Positions 1-6,246 of a stretch of 7,688 nucleotides of DNA are shown here, one piece after another; within the stretch, counting starts at the first letter, position 1; every line of letters starts with the position of its first letter. A program made the translations under genes and the position numbers. The stretch is from Chryseobacterium sp. (lineage in GTDB: Bacteria > Bacteroidota > Bacteroidia > Flavobacteriales > Weeksellaceae), in assembly GCA_030146295.1 (NCBI GenBank), contig JASLCD010000415.1:1-7688 (forward strand). The letters are read 5' to 3'. The notes under the pieces were generated by a model. That model ran no database searches and had not been told where the DNA came from. It was given only the letters and a program-made list of their open reading frames with translations.

Positions 1-102
1 CAATTTATAATTAATGCAAAAATAATCCTTTTTCGTACTTTTCAAAATATTTCTTACATTATTTCTATTTAATATTTTTCTTTTATCAAAATTTTTAATG
101 AT

Positions 103-110
103 TATATTTG
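103..110 (+). promoter_or_regulatory. Putative Bacteroidota -7 promoter element for pyrH
   Basis: TATATTTG matches the Bacteroidota -7 consensus TAnnTTTG and is followed by CAG. Transcription would start a few bases downstream, giving a leader of roughly 50 nt before the pyrH start codon. I see no clear TTTG-type -33 element at the expected spacing, only a T-rich stretch. The same TTTGCAG context occurs upstream of frr. The rest of 1-165 is AT-rich and holds no gene that I can support. Confidence 0.55.
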
Positions 111-134
111 CAGAATCAAATTCTGGGGAAACCC
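111..134 (+). promoter_or_regulatory. Two adjacent small hairpins at the 5' end of the pyrH leader
   Basis: CAGAAT-CAA-ATTCTG (111-125) is a perfect 6-bp stem with a 3-nt loop. It is followed by GGG-GAAA-CCC (125-134), a 3-bp stem closed by a GNRA-type tetraloop. The two share base 125, so they cannot both form completely. They lie directly after the predicted -7 element, at the expected 5' end of the mRNA. They may protect the transcript end or affect initiation. The structure is visible in the sequence; the role is inference. Confidence 0.3.
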
Positions 135-165
135 GTACTAATAAAAAGTTACTTAAAAATAAAAG

Positions 166-873
166 ATGAAATATAAAAGAATCCTTCTGAAACTAAGCGG
201 TGAGGCCTTAATGGGAAACAGACAATATGGTATTGATACCGAAAGACTGCAGGAATATGCTGTTGAGATCAAGAAAGTAGTCGAAAAAGGCTGTGAAGTT
301 GCGATTGTGATTGGAGGAGGAAATATCTTCCGTGGTGTTGCAGGAGCTGCAAAAGGAATGGACAGAGTGCAGGGAGACTATATGGGAATGCTGGCAACCG
401 TAATCAATGGTATGGCTTTGCAGGGAGCATTGGAAGATGCAGGAATCAAGACAAGACTTCAGTCTGCTATAGAAATGGATAAAGTAGCTGAGCCTTTCAT
501 CAAAAGAAGAGCAGTAAGACACCTTGAAAAAGGAAGAGTCGTGATCTTCGGAGCAGGAACAGGAAACCCTTATTTTACTACAGATACAGCAGCTACTCTA
601 AGAGCAATCGAAATCGGAGCTGATGTGATCCTGAAAGGTACAAGAGTAGACGGAATCTATGACAGCGATCCTGAGAAAAATGCTGATGCGGTAAAATACA
701 ACTCATTGTCTTTTGATGAAGTATTTGAGAAAAACCTTAAAGTAATGGATATGACTGCCTTTACTTTGAGCCATGAAAATAAGTTACCGATCATTGTATT
801 TGATATGAATAAAGATGGTAATCTGTCAAAAATTGTTGACGGAGAAAATGTAGGTACTTTGGTTGATTTGTAG
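166..873 (+). CDS. pyrH: UMP kinase PyrH
   Basis: Uridylate kinase phosphorylates UMP to UDP with ATP in the cytoplasm, the committed step from UMP towards UTP and CTP. The 235-residue length is normal for bacterial PyrH, a hexameric amino-acid-kinase-fold enzyme unrelated to eukaryotic UMP/CMP kinases. Visible motifs are the N-terminal phosphate-binding segment ILLKLSGEAL (6-15), the glycine-rich IGGGNIFRG (49-57), the UMP-binding region GDYMGMLATVINGMA (70-84), GTGNPYFTTDTAAT (131-144) and the nucleotide-binding DGIYDSDPEKN (162-172). The ATG at 166 puts the N-terminal lysine-containing motif at the family position; no Shine-Dalgarno is present, as is usual in this phylum, and the upstream region is A-rich. 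A terminator hairpin follows the stop by about 25 bp. The facing gene downstream is unrelated. Bacterial PyrH is commonly activated by GTP and inhibited by UTP (family knowledge, not shown here). Confidence 0.97.
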   Translation: MKYKRILLKLSGEALMGNRQYGIDTERLQEYAVEIKKVVEKGCEVAIVIGGGNIFRGVAGAAKGMDRVQGDYMGMLATVINGMALQGALEDAGIKTRLQSAIEMDKVAEPFIKRRAVRHLEKGRVVIFGAGTGNPYFTTDTAATLRAIEIGADVILKGTRVDGIYDSDPEKNADAVKYNSLSFDEVFEKNLKVMDMTAFTLSHENKLPIIVFDMNKDGNLSKIVDGENVGTLVDL

Positions 874-897
874 TCAATTTTAGTTGAAAAATATAAT

Positions 898-936
898 AAA
901 CACCTGCCACGATTTTCGTGACAGGTGTTTGTTTTT
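898..936. terminator. Bidirectional terminator between pyrH and the lipase-like gene
   Basis: AAACACCTG (898-906) pairs perfectly with CAGGTGTTT (922-930). After a single mismatch the stem continues with CACGA (908-912) against TCGTG (916-920). A T-rich tract follows on the plus strand, and an A-rich tract precedes it, which gives T residues on the minus strand. It lies between two convergent stop codons, so it can end both transcripts. Confidence 0.88.
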
Positions 937-952
937 ATAGCAGTTTTAATAC

Positions 953-2293
953 CTATTTGTCTGCTTCAATATTTTGTGTAGCATTTTCTTTTTCAACCAA
1001 AGTGTAATGGGACAGAATCCATTCAAGGATCTGATTTATTATTTTTATAATCATCTCAGATTCTGTGACAGCAGTTACTCCCGGTACCAGATTTAAAACG
1101 GGCGGTTTGGGTAATGGCTGTGGTAAAATAAGTCCATTTACCTGAGGATTAGGTCCTGTTGCAGGAATACCATTATACATGCCCACATGTTGCACGCCTA
1201 GCTGAAGCATATAATCTTGCAAATTTTCAGGAGGTGTTTTGATAGTGGTTTGGAGTTGGCCCGGAAGCGATTGGTTTTGTATTCTTGTATAACTGGCTCC
1301 TGATTTTGAAGAATCATCAATAGCCATTTTTTGTAAAGTTTGCAATATATAAGGAGTCATATTGTTAGTGGCCTTACCATATATAGTTGCAATTTTCTCC
1401 AGTTCTGATACCGTCCACGCATGAGGCACTACATCCAGATCATTCCAATGCATGGTATTCCAGCTTTGGTAAGTGCCGGATTGTTGTTGCCATCCTGGTG
1501 GCAGCGGTGGGAATTTGCTGTTGAAAAGATTAGCGAATGCGGCTTCACCCGGAGTTGGTCCGGCAGTTGGATATACAAGCGTTACCCCGAAAGCATTCAG
1601 ATCCTTATTTTCTTTCAGATAAAGGGCAAGAGTAGGTGATAGTGCTCCTGCAAGACTGTGCCCGCAGAATATTATGGCTGTACCCGGGTCCGGATTTAGG
1701 CCTGCAAGAAACTGCTGCAGTGTAGTATTGGGAGAAGCTGCAGAGTGAGGGCTTTCAAGTCCGAGAAGAATACTTATGCCGGTAGCAGTTCCTTTTGAAA
1801 TGTAAGGATCAGTACCATTATACGCTGATGGAGCAAAATTGGAAGGATTATAAGTCGTCCAGTTTACCACTTGTGAAACTGAGAAATCTTCTGTTTCCCA
1901 ATCATAAAGTGATGAAGGATTAGTAGCTGCAATAGCCACGACATAAGTAGGCAGTGTAGGACCTCCGGGAAACGCAACTGCATTAGATTTAACGACATAT
2001 AGTGCGTTATCTGCCACTCCGGTAGGAATGCCCTTTTCATTTTTTTCTTCGATCAGAGCGGGTCCCCAGACCAAATCCCAGTTTCCTAATTCCGATACGG
2101 CTGAAGGATTAGCTATGGAAGGTGTGTTCTGATCCATTATTTTAACCGGAGGAACATTGTTAAAATAATAAGATAAATCATATTGAAGCTGCTGCTGTAA
2201 CTGGATACCCAAACCGTTGTAACCTCCGGCACGGTTGGCAAGACCTGCCATAGCAAAAACCTGTTGATAGGCGTCTAAAGATGGATTTGTCAT
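953..2293 (-). CDS. Class 3 lipase-like alpha/beta hydrolase, substrate unknown
   Basis: This 446-residue protein resembles the lipase class 3 (fungal triacylglycerol lipase-like) branch of alpha/beta hydrolases. The nucleophile elbow GHSLAGALSPTLALYL (211-226) places the catalytic serine at 213. NDLDVVPHAW (284-293) matches the Asp-bearing strand, giving D287, and VQHVGMY (367-373) supplies a likely catalytic H369. YVVAIAATNPSSLYDWETEDF (117-137) corresponds to the oxyanion-hole region, usually written RGT; here it reads AAT, with T124 kept. There is no signal peptide or lipobox, so the protein is probably cytoplasmic or leaves by a route that is not visible. The C-terminus has a proline-rich stretch (391-404) followed by a hydrophobic, possibly amphipathic helix (about 412-431). 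The gene converges on pyrH and diverges from frr, with no partner gene. I find no convincing promoter; TAATTTTA (minus, 2307-2314) is one base off the -7 consensus but very close to the start. The fold and triad are well supported; the substrate is not known. Confidence 0.86.
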   Translation of the reverse strand: MTNPSLDAYQQVFAMAGLANRAGGYNGLGIQLQQQLQYDLSYYFNNVPPVKIMDQNTPSIANPSAVSELGNWDLVWGPALIEEKNEKGIPTGVADNALYVVKSNAVAFPGGPTLPTYVVAIAATNPSSLYDWETEDFSVSQVVNWTTYNPSNFAPSAYNGTDPYISKGTATGISILLGLESPHSAASPNTTLQQFLAGLNPDPGTAIIFCGHSLAGALSPTLALYLKENKDLNAFGVTLVYPTAGPTPGEAAFANLFNSKFPPLPPGWQQQSGTYQSWNTMHWNDLDVVPHAWTVSELEKIATIYGKATNNMTPYILQTLQKMAIDDSSKSGASYTRIQNQSLPGQLQTTIKTPPENLQDYMLQLGVQHVGMYNGIPATGPNPQVNGLILPQPLPKPPVLNLVPGVTAVTESEMIIKIINQILEWILSHYTLVEKENATQNIEADK

Positions 2294-2689
2294 GATGTGA
2301 TTGGTTTAAAATTAGTTAATAAAACGATTAATAATTTTTTCAGAAAAATTGTGTTTTACTGATAGTGTAAAATAAGTCAGAAAAAATGGCTTGCCGGTAA
2401 GTAGAAATGACCAAAATTTGTAGTAAGTATTTATACCTGATTTATTTCTCTGCGAGATGAATTTTATATAAAAAACAGCATTCTTTTTAGTAAAGAAAAG
2501 GCAAGTACACAAAATCCGTCTATGGAAATACCCATTATTCAAAAACAATTATTATTTTTGCAGCACTGAATAGTAAAAAATAATTTAAAACAGTGAAAAA
2601 ACCCTTATGTTTACAGAGTTTTTGAGTTTTAAGTGGTTGGTATTCAGTTGAATTAATAGATGTGTAATTTATCAAACTTTAATATAATA
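2294..2689. other. AT-rich divergent intergenic region, no gene supported
   Basis: About 400 bp separate the lipase-like gene from frr. The region is AT-rich. A 78-codon minus-strand reading frame (2312-2548) crosses it, but its product is a low-complexity mix of F, K, N and I without recognisable motifs, so I do not call it. The region holds the putative frr promoter at 2553-2560 and short inverted repeats, such as TTTTAC/GTAAAA at 2354-2372 and CACTG/CAGTG at 2564-2595, too weak to interpret. I see no tRNA or riboswitch-like structure. Confidence 0.6.
2553..2560 (+). promoter_or_regulatory. Putative Bacteroidota -7 promoter element for frr
   Basis: TATTTTTG fits TAnnTTTG and is followed by CAG, like the element before pyrH. 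It would start a transcript near 2567 with a leader of about 120 nt. No clear -33 element is visible. A start closer to frr cannot be excluded, because the sequence between the site and the gene is also AT-rich. Confidence 0.45.
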
Positions 2690-3244
2690 ATGGAAGAATT
2701 AGATCTTATATTAGAATCTGTAAAACAAGACATGGATGCAGCTGTAAAGCACCTGGATCACGCATTTCAAAGAATTAGAGCAGGACGTGCTTCCACATCA
2801 ATGGTTCAGGATGTAATGGTAGAATATTATGGAGCAATGACTCCTATCAACCAGGTTGCGAATGTTTCTGTTCCGGATGCAATGACAATCTCTATTCAAC
2901 CTTGGGACAGAACGGCAATCAATGCGATTGAGAAAGCGATCATCAATTCCAACTTAGGTTTTGCACCTTCTAACAACGGAGAAAATATTATCCTGAATGT
3001 TCCGCCTTTAACGGAGGAAAGAAGAAGAGAGCTTGCAAAGCAGGCTAAAGTAGAATCTGAGAACACTAAAGTAACGGTAAGAAACGCAAGACAGGACGGT
3101 TTGAAAGAACTTAAAAAACTAGAAGGAGTTTCTGAAGATGTTGTAAAAGGAGTGGAAGAAGAAATTCAGAATTACACTGATAAATACGTTAAGCTTTGCG
3201 ATGAGCATCTTAAGACAAAAGAAGCTGAAATTATGAAAGTATAA
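2690..3244 (+). CDS. frr: Ribosome recycling factor
   Basis: RRF works with EF-G to split the post-termination ribosome into subunits, releasing mRNA and deacylated tRNA in the cytoplasm. From the ATG at 2690 the protein is 184 residues, against about 185 for the family. It shows the usual two-domain pattern: a long helical domain I with RIRAGRAS (28-35), domain II starting around YYGAMTPINQVANVSVPDA (46-64) and containing the ISIQPWDR stretch (67-74), then a return to domain I with VPPLTEERRRELAKQAK (104-120) and VRNARQD (130-136). The C-terminal helix runs to the end. An in-frame ATG 30 bases upstream would add ten residues (MCNLSNFNII) unlike the family N-terminus, so I chose the internal start. 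A strong terminator follows directly, and a promoter-like site lies about 130 bp upstream, so the gene is probably monocistronic. Confidence 0.97.
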   Translation: MEELDLILESVKQDMDAAVKHLDHAFQRIRAGRASTSMVQDVMVEYYGAMTPINQVANVSVPDAMTISIQPWDRTAINAIEKAIINSNLGFAPSNNGENIILNVPPLTEERRRELAKQAKVESENTKVTVRNARQDGLKELKKLEGVSEDVVKGVEEEIQNYTDKYVKLCDEHLKTKEAEIMKV

Positions 3245-3262
3245 TTTTCAGTGGTTGAAAAT

Positions 3263-3300
3263 AAAAAAGAGGTTTCCAATGGGAAGCCTCTTTTTTATTT
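3263..3300 (+). terminator. Rho-independent terminator after frr
   Basis: GAGGTTTCC (3269-3277) pairs with GGGAAGCCTC (3281-3290) with one G-T wobble and a 4-nt loop (AATG). Six flanking A residues (3263-3268) pair with T residues (3291-3296), extending the stem to about 15 bp and giving the T tract. It begins 18 bases after the frr stop codon. Confidence 0.92.
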
Positions 3301-3412
3301 TACATAAGCTCATTCTATTGCTTCTGAATCACGATTTTGGTGTTTTGTTTAGAATTTTATCGGAAAGAGACTGCATTCTATAATATATTGACGGGTATTT
3401 GCGTTAATTCAT

Positions 3413-3420
3413 TATATTTA
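3413..3420 (+). promoter_or_regulatory. Weak candidate -7 element for the KAS III gene
   Basis: TATATTTA differs from TAnnTTTG only in its last base. It lies about 55 bp before the ATG at 3475, a plausible distance. TTG at 3388-3390 could be a -33 element, with slightly long spacing. This is the best candidate in the gap 3301-3474, which otherwise holds nothing I recognise. Confidence 0.25.
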
Positions 3421-3474
3421 TAGAATTATTCCTGAAATCTTAATTTAAAACAGGAAGTTAAACATTTTAAAGTG

Positions 3475-4533
3475 ATGACGAAGATTACTGGCGTAGGTAA
3501 CTACATACCATCTGAAACAATAACCAATCTATTTTTTGATAAACATATTTTTCTTAATGAAAACGGGGTATTATTAAAAGATAATAATACATCTATTACA
3601 GACAAGTTAAAAAAAATTACAGGCATTGAAGAGAGAAGATATGCTCATAGTACAGAGGTTGCTTCAGATCTTGGATTTATTGCAGCCAAAGCTGCCATTG
3701 AGAATGCAGGAATAGATCCTGAAACATTAGATTATATTATTTTTGCCCACAATTTTGGAGATGTTCGTTTTGGAACAGTTCAGTCCGATGCAGTACCAAG
3801 CCTTGCAGCAAGGGTGAAACATTTGTTAGGAATCAGAAATAACTTCTGTGTGGCTTATGATGTTCTTTTTGGATGTCCCGGCTGGATTGAAGGAGTGATA
3901 CAGGCTAATGCATTTATAAAAGCAGGTATTGCAAAACGATGTTTGGTGATTGGTGGTGAGACCCTTTCCCGTGTAGCAGATATTCATGACAGAGACAGTA
4001 TGATCTATGCCGATGGTGCAGGAGCAGCTGTACTTGAAGTGAACAACGATGATGACTCCGGAATAAAGTCTCATTTATCAGCTTCTTATACCTTTGAGGA
4101 GAAAGATTATCTGTATTTTGGAAAATCTTATAACAATGAGAAATGTCCGGATACAAAGTATATCAAAATGGATGGCAGAAAGATTTATGAATTTGCCCTT
4201 GTGAATGTTCCTGATGCTATGAAAAAATGTCTGGATAACAGTGGATATTCCATCAGTCAATTAAATAAAATTATCATTCATCAGGCTAATGAAAAAATGG
4301 ATGAGGCTATTGTTAACAGGTTTTATCAATTATATGGTTTACCGGTTCCTGAAAATATAATGCCTATGGTTATTCATAAATTAGGAAACAGTAGTGTTGC
4401 AACCATTCCGTCTTTATTGACTATGATTTTAAAGGGGGAACTGGAGCATCATAAAATTCAGAAAAATGATGTGGTTTTATTTGCTTCTGTAGGTGCAGGG
4501 ATGAATATCAATGCTTTTGTGTACAAATTTTAA
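3475..4533 (+). CDS. 3-oxoacyl-ACP synthase III (KAS III) family condensing enzyme
   Basis: This is a thiolase-fold decarboxylating condensing enzyme of the KAS III/FabH type, joining an acyl-CoA starter to malonyl-ACP or a related acceptor in the cytoplasm. The 352 residues exceed typical FabH (about 317), mainly through an insertion near residues 20-46. The triad is complete: C134 in DVLFGCPGW (129-137), H269 in IIHQAN (267-272) and N305 in KLGNSSVATIP (302-312). ITGIEERRY (48-56) and YADGAGAAVLE (178-188) are further family motifs, and the C-terminus ends in SVGAGMNINAFVYKF. The cysteine context FGCPGW differs from the AACAGF type of housekeeping FabH, suggesting a separate paralogue group; related proteins act in fatty acid priming and in aryl polyene or dialkylresorcinol pathways (family knowledge). 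No acyl carrier protein or other pathway gene is next to it, so the product cannot be assigned. A GTG just before the ATG could also serve as start, adding one residue. Confidence 0.93.
   Translation: MTKITGVGNYIPSETITNLFFDKHIFLNENGVLLKDNNTSITDKLKKITGIEERRYAHSTEVASDLGFIAAKAAIENAGIDPETLDYIIFAHNFGDVRFGTVQSDAVPSLAARVKHLLGIRNNFCVAYDVLFGCPGWIEGVIQANAFIKAGIAKRCLVIGGETLSRVADIHDRDSMIYADGAGAAVLEVNNDDDSGIKSHLSASYTFEEKDYLYFGKSYNNEKCPDTKYIKMDGRKIYEFALVNVPDAMKKCLDNSGYSISQLNKIIIHQANEKMDEAIVNRFYQLYGLPVPENIMPMVIHKLGNSSVATIPSLLTMILKGELEHHKIQKNDVVLFASVGAGMNINAFVYKF
3568..3590 (+). repeat. Perfect 9-bp inverted repeat within the KAS III gene
   Basis: GTATTATTA (3568-3576) and TAATAATAC (3582-3590) are perfect reverse complements around the 5-nt loop AAAGA. 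The repeat lies in codons 32-39, inside the N-terminal insertion relative to classical FabH. It is AT-rich and may be due to chance, but it could fold in the mRNA near the 5' end. Confidence 0.4.
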
Positions 4534-4546
4534 AATATAAAACAAT

Positions 4547-4604
4547 AAAAGAGGTTGTGTCAATGGCAAGTGTTAAATCATTTGGCTTTGAGACAACCTC
4601 TTTT
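4547..4604. terminator. Long hairpin, bidirectional terminator between convergent genes
   Basis: AAAAGAGGTTGT (4547-4558) and ACAACCTCTTTT (4593-4604) form a perfect 12-bp stem. Inside it, TCAA (4560-4563) pairs with TTGA (4588-4591) after one mismatch, and the complementarity continues imperfectly around GGC. The element fills nearly all of the gap between the stop codons of the KAS III gene and the lipoprotein gene, with A/T flanks suited to termination on both strands. Confidence 0.85.
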
Positions 4605-4608
4605 GCTT

Positions 4609-5244
4609 TTACAGACATTCTACTGATCCTTTTTGGTCTTTGTGTTTTAATAGAGATTGGTAGGTTTTGAGTACTTCATCTATAGTACACTGCACTTCTT
4701 TACTTGGAATATTATCCGCTGTTTTTTCTTTCTGATCAGATTTTATGCTGTATTTCTTTTCAAGGCATTTCAAGGGTTTATCATTCTGAAGATAAATACG
4801 GGTTTCTGTAATATCATCTTTGGTAACAGGTTTTTCGGGTGTGCCGCCATCAAAATTCCATACGGTTTCCTGTCTGAATATAAAGAAAGGCTTTCCATCT
4901 TTTATAAAGTATTTTTCAGATCCGGAGAAATGACTGTGTTCCGCGTAAAAATGCTCTATCACTTTGATCTCATTTTTGTCGGAATGGAAAGTAACTTCCC
5001 CTGAAGGTTCATCATTACAATCATAAATAAACTTTGATTGACTTAGTTTTTTAGCCTCCAATTGAGTCTGAAGGGCAGCATACTCTTTTTTAATCTGATC
5101 AATAGGATCTTCAGCTGCGCTGGTTTGTGCAGAATCCGTTTTTATTGCAGAACTGCTCATTGGAGCAGATTCTTTATGAAGTGTTTTATCATTTTTACAT
5201 GAAAAAACAAGAAATAAACTGGCTGTGAGAAATAGAATTTTCAT
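4609..5244 (-). CDS. Putative lipoprotein of unknown function
   Basis: I do not recognise a functional family. The N-terminus is a lipoprotein signal: MKILFLTASLFLVFSC, with the lipobox LVFS-C giving a lipidated C16. A Ser/Thr/Ala-rich low-complexity linker (about 26-46) follows, then a charged, probably helical stretch (48-68). The C-terminal domain (about 70-211) is mixed, with alternating hydrophobic and charged residues, including KYFIKDGKPFFIFRQETVW (111-129), which looks like beta strands. Mature cysteines at 76, 160, 186 and 210 could form two disulfides in the periplasm. The protein is likely anchored in the outer or inner membrane and faces the periplasm or the surface. It is downstream of another exported protein on the same strand, but a hairpin separates them. 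TACTTTTA (minus, 5268-5275) is a one-mismatch -7 candidate just upstream. The start is the only one that gives the signal peptide. Confidence 0.87.
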   Translation of the reverse strand: MKILFLTASLFLVFSCKNDKTLHKESAPMSSSAIKTDSAQTSAAEDPIDQIKKEYAALQTQLEAKKLSQSKFIYDCNDEPSGEVTFHSDKNEIKVIEHFYAEHSHFSGSEKYFIKDGKPFFIFRQETVWNFDGGTPEKPVTKDDITETRIYLQNDKPLKCLEKKYSIKSDQKEKTADNIPSKEVQCTIDEVLKTYQSLLKHKDQKGSVECL

Positions 5245-5292
5245 AAGACAAATAGTTTGGTGGTGGATAAAAGTAAAAAAAATAATGTCACG

Positions 5293-5320
5293 AGAAAGGC
5301 TTTCGATTGAAAGCCTTTCT
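5293..5320 (-). terminator. Hairpin terminator after the 263-residue secreted protein gene
   Basis: AGAAAGGCTTTC (5293-5304) and GAAAGCCTTTCT (5309-5320) form a perfect 12-bp stem with a 4-nt loop, two bases beyond the stop codon of the upstream minus-strand gene. On the minus strand the T-rich run comes only about 10 nt after the stem, so the termination signal is less classical than the others in this window. Confidence 0.75.
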
Positions 5321-5322
5321 TA

Positions 5323-6114
5323 TTATTTGCAATTTTCGTTGTAATCATAAATCACTTCGTTGATAATTGAAAGTTTATCTACTGTAGCATTGCTGATTTC
5401 GTCTCTGATGAATTTTCCGAAACCGGATCTTTTCTTTTCTTCATTTTTAAGAGAACCATATTCTCCTTTTGCAATTTTGGCTTTTACATACGGACAGTCT
5501 GCAAGGATAATTTTGGCTTTTGCAGGAGTGAGTTCTTCAACCTTTCCGCCTTTTTTGGAAAAGATGTAATTGGGATTTTCTCTTAAACGGTCTGTTTCTG
5601 CCTGGGTAATTGCCTGTGTGCTGTTGGGGGAAAGAGCTGTAGGATAACCATAGAGCTTATAAACAGTCACTTTACCCTCTGCTACCACTTCTGCAAACTG
5701 ATCTGTTCTTGAAAGATTATTGATCGCCTTAAACCCGGCAGCCAGCCCTGTTGTGCTTTCCGAACTGTTGATGGCTTCTCTCATATTCGAATATTTTACA
5801 GACTTAAAAATCCTTGGAGTACCCCCTTCATACAGCATGTATTCTTTAATATCGTCTGTATCATATGTTTTAAACTTGATCTTGTTTTTTACTTTATCAA
5901 TATCGGCAATCGCTGCAAATTTTACTTTTAACTGATTCTGCCACGGGCTGGAGTAGCCTCCGTGCAGATGGACTACACCTTCCGTTTTTTTTCCGCTTTT
6001 ATCAATAATGTATCCGTACTTTTCACCGTTGTAGGTTCCGTTATCATCCTGCTCCTGAGCATAAGCGTTCAGCGAAACAAGACCGAATAGGCCAATAAGT
6101 AGTAATTTCTTCAT
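5323..6114 (-). CDS. Secreted protein of unknown function
   Basis: I cannot assign a function. From the ATG at 6114 the product has 263 residues and starts with a clear Sec signal peptide, MKKLLLIGLFGLVSLNAYA, with probable cleavage at AYA-Q (19/20). Translation from a position further upstream (6195) would add 27 residues before the signal peptide and run into the neighbouring terminator, so the internal start is correct. The mature N-terminal part (about 31-110) looks like a beta-rich domain, beginning YGYIIDKSGKKTEGVVHL (33-50), a pattern I associate with uncharacterised periplasmic proteins of Flavobacteriia. The C-terminal part is more helical and lysine-rich, with C207 (LADCPYV) and C262 near the end, which could form a disulfide. 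There is no lipobox, and no C-terminal type 9 secretion domain is visible, so a periplasmic location is likely. A good promoter element lies just upstream and hairpins bracket the gene, suggesting a single-gene transcript. Confidence 0.86.
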   Translation of the reverse strand: MKKLLLIGLFGLVSLNAYAQEQDDNGTYNGEKYGYIIDKSGKKTEGVVHLHGGYSSPWQNQLKVKFAAIADIDKVKNKIKFKTYDTDDIKEYMLYEGGTPRIFKSVKYSNMREAINSSESTTGLAAGFKAINNLSRTDQFAEVVAEGKVTVYKLYGYPTALSPNSTQAITQAETDRLRENPNYIFSKKGGKVEELTPAKAKIILADCPYVKAKIAKGEYGSLKNEEKKRSGFGKFIRDEISNATVDKLSIINEVIYDYNENCK

Positions 6115-6135
6115 GGTATTGTTTTTAAATTCCGT

Positions 6136-6143
6136 CAAATATA
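6136..6143 (-). promoter_or_regulatory. Putative -7 promoter element for the secreted protein gene
   Basis: On the minus strand this reads TATATTTG, a full match to TAnnTTTG, 21 bases before the ATG at 6114. The short implied leader supports the choice of that start. No TTTG-type -33 element is evident; the region is T/A-rich. Confidence 0.55.
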
Positions 6144-6194
6144 ATTTTTTAAATTTAAAATAACAGAAACGAAATGAATTAACAACGTTCAACA

Positions 6195-6224
6195 AAAAAG
6201 CTCCGGAAAAATCCGGAGCTTTTT
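6195..6224 (-). terminator. Rho-independent terminator after the LptF/LptG-family gene
   Basis: AAAAAGCTCCGGA (6195-6207) and TCCGGAGCTTTTT (6212-6224) form a perfect 13-bp stem with a 4-nt loop. The flanking A and T runs supply a T tract on the minus strand. It lies about 20 bp beyond the permease stop codon and ahead of the next gene's promoter, separating the two transcripts. Confidence 0.92.
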
Positions 6225-6246
6225 ACTTTTATTTCTTATATCAGAA

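Noticed and set aside
2312..2548. 78-codon minus-strand open frame in the gap before frr
   Set aside because: The product is AT-driven low complexity (F, K, N, I) without motif, signal peptide or promoter, and it fills otherwise typical intergenic sequence.
2660..2689. Ten-codon N-terminal extension of frr
   Set aside because: The extra residues do not resemble the RRF N-terminus; the internal ATG at 2690 gives the family length and start.
4657..5004. 115-codon plus-strand open frame opposite the lipoprotein gene
   Set aside because: Antisense shadow rich in F and I, without its own motifs; the minus-strand gene has a lipoprotein signal.
6115..6195. 27-codon N-terminal extension of the secreted protein gene
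   Set aside because: It precedes a complete signal peptide, covers the predicted promoter and reaches the terminator stem of the upstream gene.
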